Position numbers and translations under genes: made by a program. A DNA stretch of 51,489 bases from Thermoanaerobaculia bacterium (lineage in GTDB: Bacteria > Acidobacteriota > Thermoanaerobaculia > Multivoradales > JAHEKO01): NCBI GenBank assembly GCA_947259195.1, contig CAMYLC010000038.1, positions 1 through 51,489 of the forward strand, given 5' to 3'. Shown here one piece after another: positions 1 through 9,386 of this stretch (positions within the stretch are counted from its first letter, which is position 1; each line of letters begins with the position of its first letter). A model generated the notes under the pieces. It ran no database searches and was not told the DNA's origin. It saw nothing but the letters and a program-made list of their open reading frames with translations.

Positions 1-1173
1 CTCGCGCTCGCGCCAATGGCGCATCATCTTGGGCAGAGGTATGCGCATCGGACAGACGCTCTCGCAGCGGCCGCAGAAGGTCGAGGCGTTGGGCAGATGC
101 CCGGCCTCCTCGACGCCGATCAGGCTGGGCGTCAGCACCGCGCCCACGGGACCCGGATAGACCCAGCCATAAGCGTGGCCGCCGATCGCATGATAGACCG
201 GGCAGTGGTTCATGCAGGCGCCGCAGCGGATGCAGCGCAGGACGTCCCGGAACTCGCTGCCGAGCATGGCCGAGCGGCCGTTGTCCAGCAGGATGACGTG
301 GTATTGATCCGGCCCGTCCGGATCCTCCGGCCGCTTCGGTCCGGTCGAGAAGGTCGTGTAGGTCGAGCACTCCTGTCCTGTGGCCGAGCGGGCCAGGACC
401 CGCAGGATCGTGCTGACGTCCTCGAGGGTCGGAACGACCTTCTCGAGGCTGGCCACGACGATATGGACGCGCGGCAGGATCTGGGTCAGGTCGCCGTTGC
501 CCTCGTTGGTCACGATGACCGAGGAGCCGGTCTCGGCGACCAGGAAGTTCGCCCCCGTGATGCCGACGTCGGCCTCCAGGTACTTGCCGCGCAGCACCTC
601 GCGGGCCTCGTTGACCAGCTGGCGCGGCTCCGAGAGCGGCCGGTCCGGCGGAAACGCTTGGTGGTGTTCGCGAAAGTCGGCCTCGACCAGGTCCTTGGTC
701 AGGTGGACCGCCGGGGCAATGATGTGGCTGGGCGTCTCGCCCCGCAGCTGGATGATGTACTCTCCCAAATCGGTCTCGACCGGCGTGATGCCGTTGGCCT
801 CGAGGTGCTCGTTCAGCGCGATCTCCTCGGCGATCATCGACTTGCCCTTGGTCACGGTCCGCGCGCCCGCCGCCCGGCAGATCTCGAGGACCGTGCGGCG
901 CGCATCCTCGGCGGTCGGGCACCAGTGGACCTGGCCGCCGCTCTCGGTCACCTTGCGCTCGTAGTGCTCGAGGTAGACGTCGAGATGCTCGAGGGTGTGG
1001 TTCTTGATGTCGCGCGCGGCGTCGCGCAGCGCCTCGAACTCGGGCAGCTTGGCAGCCGCCTTGGCCCGCTTGGCGATGAAGCCTTCCTTGACGTGGGCCA
1101 GCGCCCGCTTGAGCTGCGGGTCGGCAACCGCCGCCCGGGCGTTGTCCTTGAAGGCGCGGGCTGTCGACTCCAC
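1..1173 (-). CDS. lutB: LutB-type iron-sulfur protein, lactate oxidation (partial, 3' end cut)
   Basis: Minus-strand gene running off the left edge; 391 residues are visible. I see an N-terminal LUD-type region, including the conserved stretch GANFLVAETGSSV, followed by two Fe-S cysteine clusters, CIRCGACMNHCP (about residue 312) and FCGRCESVCP (about residue 366). In the LutABC family this protein works with LutA and LutC to oxidise L-lactate to pyruvate in the cytoplasm. The GTG start at 1173 lies 8 bases beyond the lutA stop, so the two are co-transcribed. About 80 C-terminal residues are missing. It belongs to the left segment (1-~3,130), whose GC richness and relatedness look proteobacterial and unlike the rest of the window. 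Confidence 0.85.
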   Translation of the reverse strand, partial: MESTARAFKDNARAAVADPQLKRALAHVKEGFIAKRAKAAAKLPEFEALRDAARDIKNHTLEHLDVYLEHYERKVTESGGQVHWCPTAEDARRTVLEICRAAGARTVTKGKSMIAEEIALNEHLEANGITPVETDLGEYIIQLRGETPSHIIAPAVHLTKDLVEADFREHHQAFPPDRPLSEPRQLVNEAREVLRGKYLEADVGITGANFLVAETGSSVIVTNEGNGDLTQILPRVHIVVASLEKVVPTLEDVSTILRVLARSATGQECSTYTTFSTGPKRPEDPDGPDQYHVILLDNGRSAMLGSEFRDVLRCIRCGACMNHCPVYHAIGGHAYGWVYPGPVGAVLTPSLIGVEEAGHLPNASTFCGRCESVCPMRIPLPKMMRHWRERE

Positions 1174-1180
1174 GGCCGGC

Positions 1181-1951
1181 CTATCCCTCTGCGCCTTCGC
1201 CGATCGCCGGCTGGTCGGTCATGCCGGCGAGCACCTCGGCGACGTGCCGCGCGCTGACCTTGGCGCCATGGCGCTTCAGCTTGCCGGCCATGTTGAGGAG
1301 ACAGCCGAGATCGCCGGCGAGCAGCGTGTCGGCCCCGGTGCTCTCGATCGCGGTGGCCTTTTCCACGACCATGGTGTTGGAGATGTCCGGGTACTTGATG
1401 CAGAAGGTGCCGCCGAAGCCGCAACAGACCTCGGCATCGGGCATCTCGGTCAGGCTCAGCCCCTCGACCGTGGCGAGCAGCGCCCGCGGCTGGTCCTTGA
1501 TGCCCAGCTCGCGCAGCCCGGAGCAGGAGTCGTGGTAGGTCACGCTGCCCGGAAACCGCGCCTGGACCGCGTTTAGTCCGCGTACGTCCGTGAGAAAGGA
1601 CACCAGCTCGTAGGTCCGGGCGGCCAGATCGGCCGATTTCCGCGCCATCCCCGGATCGTCCTCGAACAGCGCCGGGTAGTGCTCGCGCAGCATGCCGGCA
1701 CAGGATCCGGACGGCGCCACGACGTAGTCGTAGCCCTCGAAAGCCGCGATCGTACGGGCGGCGATCGCCCGCGCATCCGCGCGGTCGCCGGAGTTGTAGG
1801 CCGGCTGGCCGCAGCACGTCTGGGCCCGCGGCACCTCCACGGTGCAGCCGGCCTGCTCCAGCAGCTTGACCGCGGCGAAGCCGACGGAGGGCCGGAAGAG
1901 ATCGACCAGACAGGTGACGAAAAGCCCCACGCGGGGCGGGGTTTCGGACAT
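1181..1951 (-). CDS. lutA: LutA-type (Fe-S)-binding lactate oxidation subunit
   Basis: 256-residue protein with the two CCG domains of the LutA/GlcF/HdrB family: TCCGQPAYNSG near residue 45 and VCCGFGGTF near residue 190, each expected to bind a Fe-S cluster. Its role by family is electron transfer in L-lactate oxidation together with LutB, which follows immediately. The ATG at 1951 is chosen because the family begins at this point and a GGAAGG-type ribosome site lies about 8 bases upstream; the extra in-frame residues before it are basic and not family-like. It lies 87 bases downstream of the MltA portion of the fused gene, in the same orientation. Confidence 0.88.
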   Translation of the reverse strand: MSETPPRVGLFVTCLVDLFRPSVGFAAVKLLEQAGCTVEVPRAQTCCGQPAYNSGDRADARAIAARTIAAFEGYDYVVAPSGSCAGMLREHYPALFEDDPGMARKSADLAARTYELVSFLTDVRGLNAVQARFPGSVTYHDSCSGLRELGIKDQPRALLATVEGLSLTEMPDAEVCCGFGGTFCIKYPDISNTMVVEKATAIESTGADTLLAGDLGCLLNMAGKLKRHGAKVSARHVAEVLAGMTDQPAIGEGAEG

Positions 1952-2038
1952 TCTTGCGCCTTCCCGATTGCCGGGACGAACAATGCGGCCGCACCTGTCA
2001 AATTGCAAGCCGCCGCCCGCAGCGCGATGCTTGCCGGG

Positions 2039-4993
2039 TCAGCTGGTCGTGCGGCGGCGTTCGGCAACCGCCTTCGGCAGCAGCAGGTAGTACGCCCCGC
2101 TCTGCCGCATGCGCCCGGCCTCGGCCAGGGCCGCCTCGCCCGTGCCCCAGTAGAAATCGCCGCGAACCGCCCCCTTGATGGCGCTGCCGGTATCCTGGGC
2201 GACCATCAGGCGGCGCAGTGGCCGGTCGCTGGCGGGCCAGGTCGTATCCAGCCAGATCGGCGCGCCCAGCGGCAGGAAGGCCGGGTCGATCGCCAGGCTG
2301 CGGCCCGGCGTCAGCACCACGCCCTGTGCGCCGATCGGCCCCTCGCCGTCGATCTTGCGGAAGAAGATGTACCGGGGATTGCGCTGCATCATGGCCGCCG
2401 CCTTCTGCGGATTGCCGCGCAGCCACTCGCGGATCCCCTGCATGGAGGCGCGATCGCGCGGGACCTTGCCCTCGTCGATCAGGGCGCGTCCGATGCCGAA
2501 GAACGGAAGGCCGTTCGAGCCGGCGAAACCGACCCTGATGGTCGAACCGTTGGGCAGCTGTACCCGGCCCGAGCCCTGGATATGCAGGAAGAAGGCGTCG
2601 ACCGGATCATCGACCCAGAGGAGCTCGACGCCTTGCTCGGCCAGCGCGCCGCCGTCGATCTCCGCGCGGTTGAAGTAGGGCACCAGCCGACGGTCCAAGA
2701 CCCGGCCGTAGATCCGCTCGCCGTCGAGGTCGGCCCGGAATTGGCCGAGATTCACGGACACCAGGTCCTTCGGTAGGCCGAACAGCGGCCAGCGATAGGC
2801 GCCCTCGGAGCGCAGGGCGCCGCGCAGCTCGGCCTCGTAGTAGCCGGTGAACAGCCCTCGTGACGTGCCTGCCCCGAACACCTGGAAGGGCGTGAATTCC
2901 GCCTCGAAGGCAGCGCGCAGCGCTGCGCTGTCGCCTTCGATAGAGCGCGCCAGGGTTATGCACGGGCGCCGCCAATCTCCCACGGTGCCCGCCAGCCGGC
3001 CGGGCCCGACCGGCCGATCGTCCGGCTGGCCCAGAAGCCGGGCACAGGAGCGGCGCAAGGCAGGAAGGGCTTGCGATAGGTCGTCCGTGTTCCAGCCGGG
3101 CAGTTCGGCATAGGACGTTTCGGCCAGGACCAGGGGCTCGGGCGCCTTACGCTGGAGCCCGGGCACCCCATGATGCTGCGATCTGAAATCGGCGAAGATG
3201 CGGGCCCCGGAGTTGAAGACCAGTGGGTAGCGTTGTGCCAGTTCGGGCCGTGCCAGGGGTCCTTCCTTCGGCTCGGTATAGACCGGCAGCGCATCGTAGC
3301 CATGCTCTTCGAGAATGCTCGAGGCAATCTCGAACTTGGCCGATGGGGTGTCGAAGCCCGGCTGACCGTCCTCCCGCAGCAGCCCCCGCTCCCACTTCTT
3401 GTACTGCGTCATCACTGTCGGACGACGCACTTCGCCACCGTTGGCACGAACCTCCTCGAGCGTGAAACCGGAGCCCTCGAGCGCATATCGCAGTCGCTCC
3501 TCGTCACTTTGGGGGTACTTGTCGCCGTAACCGAGACGCGCAGCCAGGTCCGATAGGATGTGAAAGTCATCCCTGGCCTCCCCTACCGGCTCGATGAGCT
3601 TGTCGCGGATCTTGAACAGCGGACCGTAGGTCATATAGGAGCTGATTTCGTAGCCCGTGGTCGCCGGCAGAACGATGTCGGCCCAGGCCGAATCGGCGGT
3701 GAAATGGCGATCGATCGTGACCAGGAAATCCAGCGCCGCCAGGGCCTCGCGCCAAACGGGAGGATTGGGCCACGCCGTAATGATGGAGCCGCCCAGGATC
3801 ATCAATGAGCGAATCTTGTAGGGCTCGCCCTTCAGGATCGAGTCCGGCAGGGCGATGGCGTGGGATTCCCCCCGGTACATGCTGTAGACGGGGAAGCGGT
3901 CTCGGCCCAGCGCCTGGCGCACATCCGGGTTCGCGACGAGACCCTGGCGATTGATGGGAAACCGATTCTCCTTCATGCGGAACAACAGTCCGCCAGGCAC
4001 ATCGAGCTGGCCGGCCACAGCCCAGAGGGTGAAGACCGCACGGATAGCTTGCACGCCACTGTCCGCATACTCGAGACCCGTGTACATGACCGGGCAGGCA
4101 CCTCTCGCCTGGGCGATGCGCCGTGCCAACTCCACCACCTTGGCCGCGGGTATGCCGGTGATCTCCTCCACCGCTTCGGGTCTGAAGTGTTGGATGTAGT
4201 CCAACAAGGGCTCCCAACCGACCGTCCAGTGGCTCACGAACTCCTCGTCGTAGAGCTCTTCCTCCACCAGGACGTTGATCAATCCCAGGGCCAGCGCGCC
4301 GTCAGTTCCAGGGCGTATCGGAACCCATTCGGCTCCAGCGTCCCGGGCGGTCTCGGTACGTCGGGGATCAATGACCACGACTTCGGCGCCTCGCTGCCGA
4401 GCCTGCTGGATCTGCTCGTGGGCCAACGGCGGCGAATCAGTGGCCGGGTTGGCCCCCCAGACCACGATGAGCTGAGCCTGATCGATATCGAAGTCCATGG
4501 TGTGATACATCTCGCCCATGGTCGTGTGGGGCGCGATCATCGCGAACGAGACGTAACAGAGGGCGCCGACCCCCAGAGTGTTGGGCGAGCCGAACGGGAA
4601 GAGGACGCTGGAGGCCGACGAAATTGCCACTCCTGCTGGCTGGAAGATGTCGCACAGCGAGAGCTCGAAGCTGCCACGCCCGGTATAGATCGCCGTGGCT
4701 TCCGGACCCGACTCCGCCTTGATTGCCTGGAGTCGCCCCGCGATGGTGTTCATCGCCTCCTCCCAGGAGATAGGCTCGAACTCGAAGGTCCCCTTGGGGC
4801 CGACCCTCTTCAGAGGATGCTGCAGACGCTGCGGGTCATGCACGATCTCCGGTGAGTGCACACCGTTCGTACAGATCATTCCCAGCGGATGGTCGGGCAG
4901 GGGCTCGACCTGCCGCAGCTCGCCATCCTCGATCGTGGCTCGCACCCAGCAGCCCGCCGGGCAGATTCCGCACAGGCCGTCCCTCACCTCCAT
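2039..4993 (-). CDS. Chimeric ORF: N-terminal molybdopterin oxidoreductase joined to lytic transglycosylase MltA
   Basis: One open frame of 984 residues made of two unrelated proteins. Residues 1 to about 622 are a molybdopterin oxidoreductase of the DMSO reductase superfamily: CGICPAGC is a 4Fe-4S motif at the very N-terminus, and a middle stretch GLEYADSGVQAIRAV is typical of the family. The protein stops in the segment that leads to the C-terminal dinucleotide-binding domain, which is missing. From about residue 625 the sequence is MltA, a periplasmic murein-cleaving transglycosylase, with the 3D domain DTGSAIKGAVRGDFYWG carrying the catalytic Asp region; its signal peptide is missing. The start at 4993 shares its A with the egtD stop (TGATG), so the oxidoreductase is translationally coupled to egtD. 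Two broken halves meeting in frame suggests a misassembled contig; a natural fusion is unlikely because a periplasmic enzyme would have no export signal. Confidence 0.8.
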   Translation of the reverse strand: MEVRDGLCGICPAGCWVRATIEDGELRQVEPLPDHPLGMICTNGVHSPEIVHDPQRLQHPLKRVGPKGTFEFEPISWEEAMNTIAGRLQAIKAESGPEATAIYTGRGSFELSLCDIFQPAGVAISSASSVLFPFGSPNTLGVGALCYVSFAMIAPHTTMGEMYHTMDFDIDQAQLIVVWGANPATDSPPLAHEQIQQARQRGAEVVVIDPRRTETARDAGAEWVPIRPGTDGALALGLINVLVEEELYDEEFVSHWTVGWEPLLDYIQHFRPEAVEEITGIPAAKVVELARRIAQARGACPVMYTGLEYADSGVQAIRAVFTLWAVAGQLDVPGGLLFRMKENRFPINRQGLVANPDVRQALGRDRFPVYSMYRGESHAIALPDSILKGEPYKIRSLMILGGSIITAWPNPPVWREALAALDFLVTIDRHFTADSAWADIVLPATTGYEISSYMTYGPLFKIRDKLIEPVGEARDDFHILSDLAARLGYGDKYPQSDEERLRYALEGSGFTLEEVRANGGEVRRPTVMTQYKKWERGLLREDGQPGFDTPSAKFEIASSILEEHGYDALPVYTEPKEGPLARPELAQRYPLVFNSGARIFADFRSQHHGVPGLQRKAPEPLVLAETSYAELPGWNTDDLSQALPALRRSCARLLGQPDDRPVGPGRLAGTVGDWRRPCITLARSIEGDSAALRAAFEAEFTPFQVFGAGTSRGLFTGYYEAELRGALRSEGAYRWPLFGLPKDLVSVNLGQFRADLDGERIYGRVLDRRLVPYFNRAEIDGGALAEQGVELLWVDDPVDAFFLHIQGSGRVQLPNGSTIRVGFAGSNGLPFFGIGRALIDEGKVPRDRASMQGIREWLRGNPQKAAAMMQRNPRYIFFRKIDGEGPIGAQGVVLTPGRSLAIDPAFLPLGAPIWLDTTWPASDRPLRRLMVAQDTGSAIKGAVRGDFYWGTGEAALAEAGRMRQSGAYYLLLPKAVAERRRTTS
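3105..3140. other. Putative chimera junction
   Basis: Family homology changes here from the oxidoreductase (last recognisable residues PEPLV) to MltA (first recognisable residues YAELPGW). Base composition shifts at the same place: counting by eye, 45 of 60 bases are G/C at 2101-2160 and 47 of 60 at 3001-3060, against 35 of 60 at 3181-3240 and 35 of 60 at 3301-3360. No repeat, IS end or tRNA is visible at the joint. Confidence 0.6.
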
Positions 4994-6000
4994 CAACCCG
5001 TCTCGCTCCTCTTCTCCAGAAGGGCGAGAGCAAAGGTCTCTTCCGCGTCGGTGTACCACTCGGCGATGTGCAGTCCCGCTGAGCGAACCATGACCTCGGC
5101 GCTGATCCGGTCGAACTTGCGGCAGATCTCGGTGCGGATGGTCTCACCTTCGTTCATGGTGAATCGCAGCCCCAGATCTCCCACCGTGATCTCCAGATCG
5201 TGCCGAGCCGCAAGATGCATCTCGACCCTCGCTTCTTGGCGATTGAAGAAAGCTAGATGCTCGAAGGCATCCTGGTCGAAGTCGGCACCCATGGCGCTGT
5301 TGACCACCGAGAGGATGTTCTTGTTGAAAGCCGCTGTCACACCTGCGGCATCGTTGTAGGCACTCTCCAAGACCGCCCGGTCTTTGATGGTGTCCAGGCC
5401 AAGGAGAAACCGATCTTCCTCATCCATCAGCGCCGTCACGCTCGAGAGGAACTCTGTAGCCTGATCAGGGTGCAGATTGCCGATGGTGCTCCCCATGAAG
5501 AGGAAGAGCTTCTTTCTCGAGTGGTCCAGCCGATCGAGCGGGTGGTGGAAGTCCGTCACCAAACCCATGATAGTGAGATTCGGATACAGCTCCAGGAGGT
5601 GCTCCGCCGCCTCGATGAGTGCGGTCTCGCTGATGTCTACCGGGACATACCGAATCAGGCGCCGCTGGTTCTTGTCGACGGCATCCAACAGGGCCCGAAT
5701 CTTCAAGTTGGCACCCGAACCGAGCTCGATGAGGTCGCCGGCGGCGAAACCCGCCATGATCTCGGGCCCGAACTGTTCCAGCATGGCGTGCTCGGTGCGG
5801 GTCTGATAGTACTCGGGTAGCTCGCAAATCTCCTCGAAGAGCTTCGAGCCCGTGGCATCGTAAAAGTACTTGCTGGGCAGGGTCCTCGGGGACGTGGCCA
5901 GCCCAGCCTCGACCTCCTGGGCCGCCCCGTCCCCCTCGTGACCTGTCAGGGCTGAGAAGACTCTCAAACGATTGCAGTCGCTCTCGAAGATGACCGTCAT
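4993..6000 (-). CDS. egtD: L-histidine N-alpha-methyltransferase-like (EgtD family)
   Basis: 335-residue SAM-dependent methyltransferase. The N-terminal signature LPSKYFYDATGSKLFEEI and the following LPEYYQTRTE are hallmarks of EgtD, which trimethylates histidine to hercynine in ergothioneine synthesis; IELGSGANLK is the SAM-binding loop. Length matches the family. No egtB sulfoxide synthase, egtE or rhodanese-type EanB lies next to it. Instead the stop codon overlaps the start of a molybdopterin oxidoreductase, an unexpected partner. It follows clpB by 63 bases on the same strand; I see no strong ribosome site before the ATG at 6000. Substrate could be another histidine derivative. Confidence 0.85.
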   Translation of the reverse strand: MTVIFESDCNRLRVFSALTGHEGDGAAQEVEAGLATSPRTLPSKYFYDATGSKLFEEICELPEYYQTRTEHAMLEQFGPEIMAGFAAGDLIELGSGANLKIRALLDAVDKNQRRLIRYVPVDISETALIEAAEHLLELYPNLTIMGLVTDFHHPLDRLDHSRKKLFLFMGSTIGNLHPDQATEFLSSVTALMDEEDRFLLGLDTIKDRAVLESAYNDAAGVTAAFNKNILSVVNSAMGADFDQDAFEHLAFFNRQEARVEMHLAARHDLEITVGDLGLRFTMNEGETIRTEICRKFDRISAEVMVRSAGLHIAEWYTDAEETFALALLEKRSETG

Positions 6001-6063
6001 AGAGTGCTGCTAACCGTACCAGAAGAGAACATTTGCGGATCGGAATCTACCTCGAGATCCAGA

Positions 6064-8670
6064 TCAGACCGGCACTTCCACAACCGTCTCCTTGCGTCTC
6101 GCAGAGAAGACGAGCTTGCCGTCCGCGACATCGGCATGGATCGTGTCCCCTGGTCCGAAGGTCCCATTCAGGATCTTCTCGGCCAGAGGGTTCTCCAGAT
6201 ACTGCTGGAGGGCGCGCTTCAGGGGCCTGGCTCCGTACACCGGGTCGTAGCCCACGTTGCCGAGGAAGTCGAGTGCCTCGGTCGTCAATTTCAGTCCTAT
6301 TCCGTTGCCTTCGAGCCGCCCGGCGACGATCCTTACCTGGAGCTCCGCGATCTGGCGAATCTGCTCTCGCTCGAGCGGGTGGAAGACGATGATGTCGTCG
6401 ACTCGGTTGAGAAACTCTGGCCGGAAGTGCTCACCCAGGATCTCCATCACCGCCGCCTTCATCTCGTCGTAATGCTCTTCGCCGGCCATCTCCTGGATCA
6501 CGTGCGAGCCGAGATTCGACGTCATGACGATGATCGTGTTGCGGAAGTCCACCGTGCGGCCCTGTCCGTCCGTCAGGCGTCCATCGTCGAGAACCTGGAG
6601 CAGCACGTTGAAGACCTCCGGATGAGCCTTCTCGATTTCATCCAGCAAGATGACCGAGTAGGGTCGGCGACGCACAGCTTCAGTCAGATATCCGCCCTCT
6701 TCGTAGCCCACGTAGCCCGGGGGAGCTCCGATCAGTCGCGCCACCGAGTGCTTTTCCATGAATTCCGACATGTCAATACGAATCAGCGCATCTTCGGTAT
6801 CGAACAGCGACACAGCTAGTGCCTTGCAGAGCTCGGTCTTGCCGACACCAGTTGGGCCGAGGAAGAGAAACGACCCGTTGGGACGGTTGGGATCCGACAA
6901 GCCGGCTCGCGAGCGACGGATGGCGTTGCTGACCGCCTTGACCGCCTCCTGTTGGCCGATCACCCTCTGACCCAGCTCGTCTTCCAGTTGCAGCAGTCTC
7001 TCTCGTTCCCCTTCCAGCATCTTCGAGACCGGTATCCCGGTCCAACGAGAGACCACCTCGGCCACCTCTTCCTCGGTGACCTTGTTCCGCACCAGTGTCA
7101 TCTCCTGCTCCTCGGCCTGTGAGGCCGCCGCTAGCTGTTGCTCGAGCTCTGGAATTTGACCGTACTGGAGCTCCGAGGCTCTCGTCAGATCACCTGCACG
7201 TTGTGCCGCCTCCAGCTCGAAGCGGGCCCGCTCGAGGTCCTCTTTGATCTGCGCCGCACCTTCCAGGGTGGCCTTCTCCGCCTTCCAGATCTCTTCGAGG
7301 TCGGCGAACTCTCTCTCCAGTACCTTGATCTCCGCCTCCAGGTCCTTCAGTCGCTGCTTCGAGGCCTTGTCCTTCTCCTTCTTCAATGCCTCCCGCTGGA
7401 TCTTCAGCTGAATGAGACGGCGCTCGAGTCTGTCCATCTCCTCTGGCTTGGAGTCGATCTCCATCCGGATCCGCGAGGCCGCCTCATCGATAAGGTCGAT
7501 AGCCTTGTCCGGCAGTTGGCGGTCCGTGATGTAACGGTGAGACAGCGTCGCGGCCGCCACGATCGCCGGGTCCGTAATCTCGACCCCGTGATGGACCTCG
7601 TAGCGCTCCTTCAATCCGCGCAGGATCGCGATCGTATCCTCGACCGAAGGCTCGCTGACCAGGACCTTCTGGAGACGGCGCTCCAGCGCCGCATCCTTCT
7701 CGATGTTCTTCCGATACTCGTCCAGGGTGGTCGCACCGATGGCATGAAGCTCGCCCCTGGCCAGGGCCGGCTTCAGCATGTTGCTCGCGTCCATCGCCCC
7801 TTCTGCCTTGCCGGCACCCACCATCGTGTGGATCTCGTCGATGAAGAGGATGATCTGCCCCTCCTGCTTGACCAGATCGTTGATCACCGCCTTCAGACGC
7901 TCCTCGAACTCTCCCCGGAACTTCGCGCCGGCGATCAGTGCTCCCATGTCCAGCGACAGCACGCGCTTGCCCTTCAGGCCCTCTGGGACCTCGTCGTTGA
8001 CGATCCTCTGAGCCAGGCCCTCGACGATCGCTGTCTTACCGACGCCTGCCTCACCGATGAGGACAGGGTTGTTCTTGGTGCGTCGTTGCAATACCTGAAT
8101 CGCTCGCCGAATCTCGTTGTCGCGGCCAATGACCGGGTCGAGCTTGCCCTGCTCCGCTCGCTCCGTCAGATCGACGGTGAAGCGCTCGAGCGCTTGCCGC
8201 TGCTCCTCCGCATCGGCATTGTCGACTTGCTGGCCTCCCCGCACCCCATCGATCGTCTGTTCCAGCGCCGCCTCGGTCGCCCCTGTCTTGCGAAGCATCT
8301 CCCCGAGCGGACCTCTGTCTTGCACACCGGCGAGCAGAAACAACTCACTCGAGATGAACTGGTCGCCTCTCTGCTGGGCCAGTTTGTCCGTCACATTGAG
8401 CAGGCGGTTGAGATCCGGCGATATCAGGACATCGCCAGCGGTGCCTTCGACGCGAGGCAAACGGTCGAGAGCCTGCATCAGATCGACGCCCAGTTGGTCG
8501 ACGTTGACGCCAGCCTTCGCCAGGATGGGCAACGCGCTGCTGCCATCCTGCTCCAGCAGCGCCGCCATCACGTGTGTCGGCTCTACGTATTGATGATCCC
8601 TGCCGACAGCCAGGCTCTGGGCATCCGCCAGTGCCTGTTGGAACTTCGTCGTCAGTTTGTCCATGCGCAT
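6064..8670 (-). CDS. clpB: ATP-dependent protein disaggregase ClpB
   Basis: 868 residues, the full length of ClpB. In order: N-terminal Clp repeats (1-145), first AAA+ module with Walker A GEAGVGKT, the coiled-coil middle domain (about 410-520, rich in Glu/Lys/Leu) that separates ClpB from ClpA/ClpC, second AAA+ module with GPTGVGKT, and the C-terminal D2-small domain. With DnaK it rescues aggregated proteins in the cytoplasm. ATG at 8670 is preferred over the one two codons later because AAGGAGGG sits about 7 bases upstream. Downstream of trx2 with a 56-base gap on the same strand, so probably a stress operon; I could not find a convincing heat-shock promoter. Confidence 0.97.
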   Translation of the reverse strand: MRMDKLTTKFQQALADAQSLAVGRDHQYVEPTHVMAALLEQDGSSALPILAKAGVNVDQLGVDLMQALDRLPRVEGTAGDVLISPDLNRLLNVTDKLAQQRGDQFISSELFLLAGVQDRGPLGEMLRKTGATEAALEQTIDGVRGGQQVDNADAEEQRQALERFTVDLTERAEQGKLDPVIGRDNEIRRAIQVLQRRTKNNPVLIGEAGVGKTAIVEGLAQRIVNDEVPEGLKGKRVLSLDMGALIAGAKFRGEFEERLKAVINDLVKQEGQIILFIDEIHTMVGAGKAEGAMDASNMLKPALARGELHAIGATTLDEYRKNIEKDAALERRLQKVLVSEPSVEDTIAILRGLKERYEVHHGVEITDPAIVAAATLSHRYITDRQLPDKAIDLIDEAASRIRMEIDSKPEEMDRLERRLIQLKIQREALKKEKDKASKQRLKDLEAEIKVLEREFADLEEIWKAEKATLEGAAQIKEDLERARFELEAAQRAGDLTRASELQYGQIPELEQQLAAASQAEEQEMTLVRNKVTEEEVAEVVSRWTGIPVSKMLEGERERLLQLEDELGQRVIGQQEAVKAVSNAIRRSRAGLSDPNRPNGSFLFLGPTGVGKTELCKALAVSLFDTEDALIRIDMSEFMEKHSVARLIGAPPGYVGYEEGGYLTEAVRRRPYSVILLDEIEKAHPEVFNVLLQVLDDGRLTDGQGRTVDFRNTIIVMTSNLGSHVIQEMAGEEHYDEMKAAVMEILGEHFRPEFLNRVDDIIVFHPLEREQIRQIAELQVRIVAGRLEGNGIGLKLTTEALDFLGNVGYDPVYGARPLKRALQQYLENPLAEKILNGTFGPGDTIHADVADGKLVFSARRKETVVEVPV

Positions 8671-8726
8671 GGTACTTCCCTCCTTCGCTTCGCGAAATCT
8701 AGTCCTGTCTGGGTGTCAGCGCCGCT

Positions 8727-9164
8727 TCAGGCTGCGTTGGCCCGAACCCAGTGCTCGATCTGAGGCAGACTCATCGCGCCAGGCTGGCGGGCCACTTCCC
8801 GACCCTGCTTGAATACGACGAGGGTCGGAATGCTCTGAATGCCGAACCGGGAAGCCACCTGCGGTGCCTCCTCGGTATTCAGCTTGGCCAGGACCACCCC
8901 AGGCTCCAGGCTCGCCGCGGCCTGCTCGTAGGCGGGTGCCATCATTTTGCACGGACCGCACCACGAGGCCCAGAAATCCACGACCACGGGCACGTCACTG
9001 CGCTCGATGAAACGATCGAATGTCGATTGATCCAGGCTGATCGGGCTCCCAGTGAACAAGGGCTGCTTGCAGCTGCCACATCGGGGCCCGTCACTCAGTC
9101 GCGCAACGGCAACGCGGTTCACCTTGGCACAACTCTGACAGACAATATGTTTCGAATCAGACAT
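8727..9164 (-). CDS. trxC: Thioredoxin 2 (zinc-ribbon thioredoxin)
   Basis: 145-residue thioredoxin with an N-terminal zinc ribbon (CQSCAKVN and CGSC) followed by a thioredoxin fold with active site WCGPC; this is the Trx2/TrxC architecture, a cytoplasmic disulfide reductase often linked to oxidative stress. The start at 9164 (MSDSKHIVC) places the first zinc cysteines at the expected distance; an upstream in-frame ATG would add 15 unrelated residues. First gene of the minus-strand run trxC-clpB-egtD, and divergent from typA across a 222-base region in which I see no confident promoter. Confidence 0.93.
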   Translation of the reverse strand: MSDSKHIVCQSCAKVNRVAVARLSDGPRCGSCKQPLFTGSPISLDQSTFDRFIERSDVPVVVDFWASWCGPCKMMAPAYEQAAASLEPGVVLAKLNTEEAPQVASRFGIQSIPTLVVFKQGREVARQPGAMSLPQIEHWVRANAA

Positions 9165-9386
9165 GATCTTCACTTGGTTGTTGAGTCTCAGAATCTGCTT
9201 TTGGGGCACTCACCCTTGATATCCAACATTTTGAATCACGGATTTAATCCCACCCAAACGGTGATTGGGCAGGAGCATCTCTTGCCATGTGCTACTCTTC
9301 GCCTCCTTCGACTCCGGCTCGACTTACCGTGCCGATCACAAGAAGCTTCCAGACCCAAGACCGCGCTCATCGCGCACAGGTGAACC

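Noticed and set aside
16..1257. Long plus-strand frame at the left edge
   Set aside because: Antisense to lutB, whose Fe-S motifs and length are clear.
7138..8763. 541-codon plus-strand frame inside clpB
   Set aside because: Mirror of the conserved ClpB sequence; Leu/Arg-rich with no domains.
9165..9386. Heat-shock promoter for trxC-clpB
   Set aside because: No convincing pair of -35 CTTGAAA and -10 CCCATNT boxes at the right distance on the minus strand.
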